Shown in pieces: positions 5,891 through 11,450 of a stretch of 11,450 nucleotides of DNA. Both the position numbers and the translations under genes were made by a program. The stretch covers positions 1-11,450 of the forward strand of contig JAEZYO010000158.1 of the NCBI GenBank assembly GCA_023419055.1, read 5' to 3'. This stretch comes from Pseudomonadota bacterium (GTDB lineage Bacteria > Myxococcota > Polyangia > Polyangiales > Polyangiaceae). Positions within the stretch are counted from its first letter, which is position 1. Every line of letters begins with the position of its first letter. The notes beneath the pieces are model-generated. The model made no database searches and was not told the DNA's origin. It was given only the letters and a program-made list of their open reading frames with translations.

Positions 5891-7537
5891 TCAGCGCAGG
5901 GCTGAAGCGCTGTCGGGGTTTGCCGAGCGACGCCCGCGGTCACCGGAGCCGTCCTCGCCGCCGTTACGCTCCACGAAGTCCTCGTACGTGCCCTGCCAGT
6001 CGACCAGGCCCTCCTCCGTGAAGGCGAAGATGCGGGTCGCGAAGGAGTTGACGAGATCGCGATCGTGCGTGACCACGAAGGCCGTGCCCTCGTACTTGGT
6101 GAGCGCGTCACCGAGCGCGATGATCGACTCGAGATCGAGGTGGTTGGTCGGCTCGTCGAGGACCAGGACGTTGTCCTTCGAGAGCATGAGCTTCGAGAAG
6201 ATCAGGCGCACCGCCTCTCCACCGGAGAGCGCGTCTGTCGGCTTCGTGCCTTCCTCGCCCTTGAACAGCATGCGCCCGAGCAGCCCGCGGATGTCCTGAA
6301 GGCTCGCGGTCTTGTCGAACGAGTGCAGCCAGTCGTTGATCGTGGTGCCCCCCGCGATGCCCTCGCGGTGATCCTGAGCGAGGTAGCCGAGCGTGGTCCC
6401 GGTGCCCCACTCGATCTTGCCCGCGTCCGGCTTGAGCTCGCCCATCAAGAGCTTACACAGCGTGGTCTTGCCGACGCCGGTCTTGCCGATGATGGCGATC
6501 TTCTCGCCCTTCGTGACGACGGCCCTGAAATTCTCGCAAACCGTGACCTCGGGCCAACGCTTGGTCATCCCTTCGATGGTCAGCGTCTGCTTGCTGGACG
6601 GCTTCTTCACCAGGAACTGGATGAAGGGGCGCTCGATGTTGGAGCGCTTGAGGTCGGTGAGCGTGAGGCGCTCGATCTGGCGCTTCCTGCTCTGCACCTG
6701 GGAGGCGCGCGTGCCGGCGCCGAAACGGGCCACGAAGTCCTGGAGCTGCGCGATCTTCTTCGAGCGGTCGGCGTTCTCTTGCTCGATCTTGTTCCGCACC
6801 TCGCCCTTGGCCTTCACCATGTCGTCGTAGCCGCCGGTGTAGACGATGATGGTCTCGTAATCGATGTCCGCGATGTGCGTGCAGGTCTCGTTCAAGAAGC
6901 GGCGATCGTGGGAGATCGTGAGCAGCACGCCCTTGTAGCCGCTGAGAAAGCGCTCGAGCCAGCGGATGCTGTCGATGTCGAGGTTGTTCGTGGGCTCGTC
7001 GAGCAGCAGCGCGTCGGGCTCGCCGAACAGCGCCTGCGCGAGCAGCACGCGCACCTTGCGGCCGCCCGGGAGCTCGCTCATCACCTTCTCGTGATCCTCC
7101 TCGGCGATGCCGAGGCCCGAGAGGAGCGTGCTCGCGTCGGCCTGCGCGGTGTAGCCGTTCTCCTCGGCGATCGTCCCCTCGAGCTCGCCCAAGCGCTCGC
7201 CGTCCTCGTTCGAGAGATCGCGCTTGGCGAGGAGCTCTTCTTTCTCCTGGAGAGCGCCCCAGAGCCGGGCGTTGCCCATGATCACGACGTCCACGGCGCG
7301 CCAGGACTCGAACGCGAACTGATCCTGCTTGAGCACGCTGGTGCGCTGCGGGCGATGCACGTTGCCGGTGTCCGGCTCGAGGTCTCCCGACAAGATCTTG
7401 AGGAACGTCGACTTACCCGCCCCGTTCGGGCCGGTCATGCCGTAGCGTCGACCGGCGCTGAACGTGACCGTCACGTCCGTGAACAGCCGCTTCTGACCGT
7501 AACGCTTGCTGACCTCTTGAACCTGAATCGACGCCAT
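5891..7537 (-). CDS. ybiT: ABC-F family ATPase, YbiT type
   Basis: A 548-residue soluble protein with two ABC ATPase domains and no membrane segment, the ABC-F layout of ribosome-associated translation factors. The first domain has Walker A GPNGAGKS (36-43), Walker B LLLDEP (catalytic Glu181) and switch His210. The second has GKTGVGKT (351-358), LSGGE (437-441), LVLDEP (Glu462) and His491. Phrases such as QDQFAF, VIMGNARLW, LLDEPTNNLDIDSIRWLE and CTHIADIDY match E. coli YbiT (about 530 residues) closely from memory. The signature of the first domain is ELPGGRKVRV rather than LSGG, as in YbiT. The interdomain linker (about 238-305) is charged and helical. A 20-residue Gly/Asp/Arg/Ser tail extends beyond the usual end. 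The ATG at 7537 is supported by its closeness to the first strand. Members bind the ribosomal E site; the exact role of YbiT is less defined than that of EttA. Confidence 0.95.
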   Translation of the reverse strand: MASIQVQEVSKRYGQKRLFTDVTVTFSAGRRYGMTGPNGAGKSTFLKILSGDLEPDTGNVHRPQRTSVLKQDQFAFESWRAVDVVIMGNARLWGALQEKEELLAKRDLSNEDGERLGELEGTIAEENGYTAQADASTLLSGLGIAEEDHEKVMSELPGGRKVRVLLAQALFGEPDALLLDEPTNNLDIDSIRWLERFLSGYKGVLLTISHDRRFLNETCTHIADIDYETIIVYTGGYDDMVKAKGEVRNKIEQENADRSKKIAQLQDFVARFGAGTRASQVQSRKRQIERLTLTDLKRSNIERPFIQFLVKKPSSKQTLTIEGMTKRWPEVTVCENFRAVVTKGEKIAIIGKTGVGKTTLCKLLMGELKPDAGKIEWGTGTTLGYLAQDHREGIAGGTTINDWLHSFDKTASLQDIRGLLGRMLFKGEEGTKPTDALSGGEAVRLIFSKLMLSKDNVLVLDEPTNHLDLESIIALGDALTKYEGTAFVVTHDRDLVNSFATRIFAFTEEGLVDWQGTYEDFVERNGGEDGSGDRGRRSANPDSASALR

Positions 7538-7764
7538 GGCGTGGCCCTACTAGCAGGTTCTCGCCAAAAATCCGCTCGTGGACGTACTTCCCGCATCATC
7601 CCCGGGGATTCATGCAAGGTTGGGCCTCGAGCCAGATCGGGCAAGGCCAGTGGGGCCCTTCGCCGGAACTCCACGCAGAGTGGAAACCCATCGGAACGGC
7701 GCGCCCCGCTCCCCTCCCCGGACTCGGCTTGGCGACCGCACCGGAAGCCGGATACGCTGAGCGG
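7538..7764. promoter_or_regulatory. Divergent intergenic region between ABC-F and proteinase genes
   Basis: A 227-base gap between divergent starts, carrying the 12-bp palindrome described separately at 7598-7609. The proteinase frame is open back to an ATG at 7612, so the right part could in principle be coding, but the 51 extra residues look unselected (Gly/Pro-rich, no fold) and the ATG at 7765 is preferred. No clear promoter elements were recognised. Confidence 0.35.
7598..7609. promoter_or_regulatory. Perfect 12-bp palindrome ATCCCCGGGGAT (possible operator)
   Basis: The twelve bases are exactly self-complementary and lie 61 bases upstream of the ABC-F start and 156 bases upstream of the preferred proteinase start. 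The position is suitable for a dimeric regulator controlling one or both divergent genes, but no regulator family is indicated by the sequence itself. Confidence 0.3.
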
Positions 7765-8811
7765 ATGTCCGCGAAAGTGCACGCGAAGAAAGCCCCGGCC
7801 GAGCCAGACGCGTCCACCAAGAAGCCGCTCAAGCAGCCTCCGATCCTGTTCGAGCGCACCCAGCAGCTGGTGACGGCGCTCGAAAAGGCGCTCGGCGGCA
7901 CCCTGCTCACCTACTGGAACAACCCGCGCGGCGCGGTCTGTCACAGCGACGTGGTGGCGCTCTACCAGGCCCTCGAACGCGTCGGCACCTCGGACACCAT
8001 CTACCTGTTCCTGAAGTCGGACGGCGGCAACGGCCAGGCGTCGCTTCGCATCGTCAACTTGATGCGCAAGCACTGCAAGAAGCTCGTGGCGCTCGTTCCG
8101 CTCGAGTGCGCCTCCGCCGCGACCATGATCGCGCTCGGCGCGAACGAAATCCACATGGGTCCGATGGCCTACCTCACGGCGGTGGACACGTCGCTGACGC
8201 ATGATCTCTCGCCGGTGGATCGCGACAACGACCGCGTGAGCGTCAGCCTGGACGAGCTTCGGCGCGTGGTGCGCCTCTGGCGCAGCGAGAAGAGCAGCGA
8301 TCGCAGCAACCCCTACTCGCACCTCTACCAATACGTGCATCCGCTCGTGATCGGCGCCGTCGATCGCGCCTCTTCCCTCTCGGAGATGCTCTCGCAGGAG
8401 CTCCTCGCTTACCACCTCAAGGACCCTCGCAAGATCAACCGTATCGCGCAGAACCTGAACAGCCGCTACCCCTCGCACAGCTACCCCATCTTGCAGGAGG
8501 AAGCCGCGCGCATCGGGCTCAACGTGAAGAGCATGGACGCCGAGGTGAACTCGCTCCTCCTCGACCTGAACTCCCTTTACAGCGAGATGGGCCAAAAGGC
8601 CGTCACGGACTTCGACGAGATTCGGTCACACGGCAACGAGATCACCAACATCCTCGAGGTGCGCGGCGCGCTGCTCTACTTCCAGCTCGACAAGGACTGG
8701 TTCTACCGGGCGGAAGAACGGCGCTGGGTCACGATGAACGACAACTCCGGCTGGAGAAAGACCGAGCTCGTCAAGGGCAAGCCGCAGACGAGCGTGTTTC
8801 ACATTTCCTGA
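7765..8811 (+). CDS. SDH-family Clp-fold serine proteinase
   Basis: A 348-residue cytosolic protein without signal peptide or membrane helix. Residues 78-141 carry the Clp/crotonase-fold core of the SDH (serine dehydrogenase) proteinase family: IYLFLKSDGGNG (79-90), where the glycines would form the oxyanion hole, then LVPLECASAATMIALGANEIHMGPMAYL (110-137). In the second stretch Ser117 is the expected nucleophile, as in SppA and ClpP relatives. YPSHSYPI (235-242) holds His238, conserved in the family to my knowledge. The N-terminus (1-28) is Lys/Ala/Pro-rich and likely disordered. The last 60 residues, with several Trp and a GWRKTELVKGKPQ stretch, look like an extra beta-rich tail. The start at 7765 is chosen by fold; its ribosome-binding site is weak. 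The substrate is unknown. A decayed second copy of the gene lies at about 10834-10974. Confidence 0.88.
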   Translation: MSAKVHAKKAPAEPDASTKKPLKQPPILFERTQQLVTALEKALGGTLLTYWNNPRGAVCHSDVVALYQALERVGTSDTIYLFLKSDGGNGQASLRIVNLMRKHCKKLVALVPLECASAATMIALGANEIHMGPMAYLTAVDTSLTHDLSPVDRDNDRVSVSLDELRRVVRLWRSEKSSDRSNPYSHLYQYVHPLVIGAVDRASSLSEMLSQELLAYHLKDPRKINRIAQNLNSRYPSHSYPILQEEAARIGLNVKSMDAEVNSLLLDLNSLYSEMGQKAVTDFDEIRSHGNEITNILEVRGALLYFQLDKDWFYRAEERRWVTMNDNSGWRKTELVKGKPQTSVFHIS

Positions 8812-8821
8812 AGGCTCAGAA

Positions 8822-8835
8822 CCGAGCGAGCTCGG
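8822..8835 (+). terminator. Hairpin just after the proteinase stop (possible terminator)
   Basis: CCGAG-CGAG-CTCGG forms a five-base-pair GC-rich hairpin starting 11 bases after the proteinase stop codon. There is no T run, so it may be only a pause or RNA-end-stabilising structure. Confidence 0.22.
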
Positions 8836-9075
8836 CGTCTCACCGAGACAAAGCCTCGCGTGGACGCTGCTTCAGCGCCGCCAACGAGTAAGGACAGGCC
8901 GATTCGAACGTCGGCACGCATCCCGGCTCGAGCGGCGCGACGGCGACCACCTCGACGACGGTCCTAGCAGCGCCGACACGCAGCCTAAAGGCTGCCAAGG
9001 CTCCAATGAGCGAGAAAGTCGCACCTGGCGATTCAGGAGCGACGACTGGTAGCCTCACGGATCGAGGATCGCGAG

Positions 9076-10737
9076 ATGAAGCTCAGCACACACCGTCGCG
9101 TTGCGTTCTCGGCTCTATCGGTCCTGATCACGGCGTTGCCGGCCTGCTCGAGCAATGACGAGGGCGATGCGAGCGGCGCTTCCAACGGGGGCGCGAGCTC
9201 GATACCCCCTGGCTCCGATCCCGTCGCTCCGCTGCCCGCGGCGAGCTGCGAAGCGGAGGGCGGCGCGAGCGAGGTGAGCGAGCCCGAGCTCGTCGCGACG
9301 CTCTTCGACCGCTGGCACGAAGCCTGGCTCGGCTCTCCCGCCGTCGCGGATCTCGACGAAGACGGGGAGAACGAGATCATCGTGCCACGAGCCGACACGC
9401 TCTTGATCTGGCACCTCGACGGCAGCGTGGTGCACCGCTTCGAGCTCCCGGGTCGCATCTGGGCGCCACCCGTGGTCGCCGACATTCGTCCCGACTACCC
9501 GGGTCTGGAAGTGGCGGTGGCCTCACGCGGGACGATCGCGGCCTGGGACGCGCAGGGCGAGCCGCTACCCGGCTTTCCCTTCACGTGGCGCGACGAGCTC
9601 CGATCCATCGCCGCCGAGGATATCGACGGCGACGGCGAGCTCGAGCTCGTGTCCGTCACCACGGGCAAGCTCCAACAGGGCGGGCAGACCGACATCGTGA
9701 TCGCGGTCAACGCCGACGGCAGCACGGTGCAGGGCTTCCCGCCCAACACCAGCGGGGCGAGCGGCTGCGACGACGCCTGCTACGTGCACTCGGCGTACGA
9801 TCAGAACGTGGCGCTCGGTGACGTGGACGACGACGGCGTGCCCGACATCCTCGCTCCGCAGGACAACGCCTACGTGAGCCTGCACGCCGGGAGCGGCCGA
9901 GCCTTCGACGCCGCGCCGATCTTCGAAGGGCGCACCAAGTTCCCCGGCATCCGCTTCTTGCACGACTACGCGGAAGCAAGGCAGGGCTACGCCGACGACG
10001 AGGAGAGCGCGAACCAGGCTCACTTCACCAACACGGCGCCCGCGATCGCCGACGTGGACGGCGACGGTCAGAACGAGATCGTCATGCTCGGGTCGGTGCA
10101 GAACGCCGCTCAGAGCGACCGCGAGCGCGGGGTCGCGCTCTGGGTGGTGCGTCATGACGGCACGCGCCCTGACGCCTGGACTTCACCGTTTCACGCTCCG
10201 GACTTCATCGACGGCCTCTGGGATCCCGGCGACAACATCGTCGGAGTGACCAATCAGGTGACCGTGGTGGACTTGGACCCGGAAAGCCCCGGCTTCGAGT
10301 TCGTGTTCGCCGGCTTCGACGGGCGCATTCACGCGGTCACCTCGAACAACGAGCCGCTCTGGCAGCAAACCTTCACCTCGAGCGAGGGAGTCTTCACCGG
10401 CGGTGTGGTAGCCGCCGATCTCTCGAAGGACGGACGCCCCGAGCTCGTCTTCAACACTTATTCGACCGAGGACGGCGGCGGCGCGCTCTTCGTTCTCGGC
10501 GCCAACGGCGAGCTCTTGCACCAAGTGCCGCTCCCGGATCGCGGAGCCATGCCGGTCCCCACCGTGGCGGACGTGGACGGCGACGGCACGCTCGAAATCG
10601 TGGTCAGCCTCAAGGACGGCGTCGATCGAGAGCGCCAAGTCTTCATCTACTCGGTGGCGAGCTCCGGCACGAAATGTGTGCCGTGGCCGACGGGGCGCGG
10701 GAACCTGCGGCGCTCGGGCGCCGTGACGCTCGAGTGA
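9076..10737 (+). CDS. FG-GAP/VCBS-repeat lipoprotein (beta-propeller)
   Basis: A 553-residue predicted lipoprotein. GAGG lies eight bases before the ATG at 9076. Residues 1-23 are the signal (ALPAC, lipid Cys24), followed by a Ser/Gly/Ala/Pro spacer to about 66. The rest is built of FG-GAP (VCBS-type) repeats, each with a calcium-loop motif DxDxDGxxE: residues 92-100, 182-190, 249-257, 326-334, 448-456 (degenerate, DLSKDG) and 499-507. Two further degenerate copies at about 133-148 and 397-411 bring the count to about eight, fitting a seven- or eight-bladed propeller. The end, PWPTGRGNLRRSG (536-548), resembles the W..xRGNxxRxG closing motif often seen in such proteins. Two cysteines at 231 and 235 flank a short acidic loop. 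Propellers of this type bind sugars, proteins or calcium; no enzymatic motif is visible. The location should be an outer-membrane surface or the periplasm. Confidence 0.9.
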   Translation: MKLSTHRRVAFSALSVLITALPACSSNDEGDASGASNGGASSIPPGSDPVAPLPAASCEAEGGASEVSEPELVATLFDRWHEAWLGSPAVADLDEDGENEIIVPRADTLLIWHLDGSVVHRFELPGRIWAPPVVADIRPDYPGLEVAVASRGTIAAWDAQGEPLPGFPFTWRDELRSIAAEDIDGDGELELVSVTTGKLQQGGQTDIVIAVNADGSTVQGFPPNTSGASGCDDACYVHSAYDQNVALGDVDDDGVPDILAPQDNAYVSLHAGSGRAFDAAPIFEGRTKFPGIRFLHDYAEARQGYADDEESANQAHFTNTAPAIADVDGDGQNEIVMLGSVQNAAQSDRERGVALWVVRHDGTRPDAWTSPFHAPDFIDGLWDPGDNIVGVTNQVTVVDLDPESPGFEFVFAGFDGRIHAVTSNNEPLWQQTFTSSEGVFTGGVVAADLSKDGRPELVFNTYSTEDGGGALFVLGANGELLHQVPLPDRGAMPVPTVADVDGDGTLEIVVSLKDGVDRERQVFIYSVASSGTKCVPWPTGRGNLRRSGAVTLE

Positions 10738-10833
10738 GCACGTCGCGTTCTCGCAACCCTGCCGACATCGGCTGCTCGCCGAAGTCACGAGCGCGAAACC
10801 TCTCCTTCGGTTGGAGTGGTGAACGACCGGTTT

Positions 10834-10974
10834 CGGGACAACGATCGCGTGAGCCTGAACGAGCTCCGCCGACCGGGCCGAGCGCGGTGCTGGGTCATAT
10901 GAACAACGACCCCGCTGCAGAGAGGCCGAGCTCGTGCGCGGAAAGCCTCAGGCCACATCTTTCATGTCTCCTGA
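10834..10974 (+). pseudogene. Decayed, internally deleted copy of the SDH-type proteinase gene
   Basis: Two blocks match the intact proteinase gene at 7765-8811. Block 1 (10834-10872) reads RDNDRVSLNELRR, against RDNDRVSVSLDELRR at residues 153-167 of the intact protein; six bases are missing in frame. Block 2 (about 10872-10974) matches bases 8705-8811. It gives ...CWV, then after one lost base MNND, then AELVRGKPQ against TELVKGKPQ. After another lost base it gives FHVS and TGA, against FHIS and TGA, so the stop sits at the homologous place. About 146 codons between the blocks are missing, and the first frameshift puts a TGA at 10900-10902. Further similarity may reach back to about 10780 (TSPSVG... 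against LSPVD) but is weak. No start or Ser117 region remains, so no enzyme can be made. It is best read as the remains of a duplicated paralogue. Confidence 0.82.
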
Positions 10975-10982
10975 GACTTTTT
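10966..10982 (+). terminator. Short hairpin plus T5 (weak intrinsic terminator)
   Basis: GTCTC-CT-GAGAC followed by TTTTT. In practice the stem is four base pairs with a CCTG loop. It overlaps the relic stop codon at 10972-10974 and could end transcription from the FG-GAP lipoprotein gene. The short stem makes it weak. Confidence 0.3.
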
Positions 10983-11140
10983 GGCACACCACTCTCATCG
11001 CGCGGAAAGCGCAGGCTCGAGACGAAGCTCGGCGAACTCGAAAAGAGCGCCTGCGGCGCGGCACGGAGACGCTACATTAAATCGTCGCGACCGCGCGCGG
11101 CGCTCAGGATGAAGATGCTTTCAACCCCGGGCCGAGCAGA

Positions 11141-11450
11141 GTGAAGATCACGTTCGTCTTGAGCGTCGCCGACCGCTCGGGCGGGAACCGGGTGGTCGCC
11201 ACCTACGCCGAGCGGCTGAAGAACCGCGGCCACTCGGTGGTAGTCGTGTCGAGGCCGCACGGGGAAAGAACGGTGCGCGAGCGCCTGACGGCGCTGTTCA
11301 GGCAGGGACGGTGGCTGCCCAGGCGACGAGACAGCTCGTCGCACATCGACGGCACCGGCGTGACTCACCTGCGGACCCAAAGCATTCGGCCCATCGAAGA
11401 CGCGGACGTCCCCGACGCCGACGTCGTGATCGCGACCTGGTGGGAGACCG
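11141..11450 (+). CDS. Glycosyltransferase (GT4-like, GT-B fold), N-terminal part
   Basis: The first 103 residues are present; the gene continues past the right edge. It opens with a typical GT-B N-terminal half-domain: strand KITFVLSV (2-9), a glycine-rich turn SGGNRVVATYAERLKNRGHSVVVVS (13-37) that shapes the acceptor side, then an arm of basic residues (ERLTALFRQGRWLPRRR, 47-63). The strand ADVVIATWWET (93-103) follows, where the donor-side path usually begins. This pattern is common in GT4-family enzymes that build cell-surface polysaccharide or glycolipid. The GTG at 11141 is chosen because it begins exactly at the first strand; no strong ribosome-binding site precedes it. The donor and product cannot be judged without the C-terminal half (the nucleotide-sugar site). 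Confidence 0.85.
   Translation, partial: MKITFVLSVADRSGGNRVVATYAERLKNRGHSVVVVSRPHGERTVRERLTALFRQGRWLPRRRDSSSHIDGTGVTHLRTQSIRPIEDADVPDADVVIATWWET

Larger units (their letters stand above)
10738..11140. other. 403-base gap without an intact gene
   Basis: Between the FG-GAP lipoprotein and the glycosyltransferase no credible intact gene is seen. A plus-strand frame is open here to 11144 but changes character repeatedly and is not supported. The gap holds the proteinase-gene relic (about 10834-10974), a short hairpin followed by five T (10966-10982), a small AT-rich patch TACATTAAAT at 11073-11082 that could belong to the promoter of the glycosyltransferase gene, and a CCGCGCGCGG palindrome at 11091-11100. 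Nothing was recognised in 10983-11070. Confidence 0.6.

Noticed and set aside
7612..7764. Upstream extension of the proteinase frame to an ATG at 7612
   Set aside because: The 51 added residues are Gly/Pro-rich without a fold or motif, and the region must also hold the divergent promoters.
8981..8994. CAGCCTAAAGGCTG palindrome upstream of the FG-GAP gene
   Set aside because: It is a single short site with no supporting promoter elements or second copy; it is possible as an operator but indistinguishable from chance.
8840..9058. Minus-strand frame of 72 codons between the proteinase and the FG-GAP gene, starting with GTG
   Set aside because: There is no ribosome-binding site, the third-position G/C bias is much weaker than in neighbouring genes, and no family resemblance is seen. 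It could be a degraded fragment, but I cannot support it as a gene.
10674..11144. Plus-strand frame of about 156 codons running from inside the FG-GAP gene to the glycosyltransferase start
   Set aside because: It begins inside a real gene in another frame, and the matches to the proteinase relic within it shift between frames. It ends by chance overlap with the GTG of the glycosyltransferase.

Overview
The window is GC-rich DNA with strong G/C third-position bias. It encodes several predicted lipoproteins, one with a long Gly/Ala/Thr-rich linker and one with FG-GAP (VCBS) repeats, plus a MASE1 hybrid histidine kinase. This combination suggests a myxobacterium, most likely of the Polyangiales/Sorangium side of Myxococcota. 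That placement is inferred from protein style, not from a marker gene.

Layout. Positions 1-826 (minus strand) hold a Tyr/Arg/Pro-rich lipoprotein followed by the start of a second lipoprotein that runs off the left edge; the two are probably co-transcribed. An atypical SDR (NmrA/QorB-like) gene, also minus, fills 1037-1909. A divergent intergenic region (1910-2193) rich in small inverted repeats precedes a plus-strand lipoprotein with a Gly-rich linker and a cytochrome c-like domain (CX4CH motif, 2194-2901). That gene converges on a small Smr-domain gene (2904-3200, minus). The Smr gene is divergent from a 177-residue orphan lipoprotein (3251-3784), which converges on a MASE1-HisKA-HATPase-REC hybrid kinase (3788-5785, minus). 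A YbiT-type ABC-F ATPase (5891-7537, minus) follows. It is divergent from a cytosolic SDH-family Clp-fold serine proteinase (7765-8811, plus). Next comes a six-to-eight-repeat FG-GAP lipoprotein (9076-10737) and finally the N-terminus of a GT-B type glycosyltransferase (11141 to the right edge).

The most interesting hidden object lies in the apparently empty 10738-11140 gap. Positions about 10834-10974 are a decayed, internally deleted second copy of the SDH-type proteinase gene whose intact homologue is about 2 kb upstream. Two blocks are recognisable: the part around the RDNDRV motif, and the extreme C-terminus with its stop codon at the homologous position. They are joined directly, with about 146 codons missing between them and at least three frame-disrupting single-base changes after the junction.

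There is no clear single pathway or defence system here. Most genes are single units on alternating strands, with two convergent pairs whose stop codons are only 2-3 bases apart. Five of the ten intact or partial genes encode predicted lipoproteins, so much of the window serves the cell envelope. The kinase, ABC-F protein, Smr protein and proteinase are cytosolic or inner-membrane housekeeping or stress-type functions. No tRNA, rRNA, CRISPR array or insertion sequence was seen.
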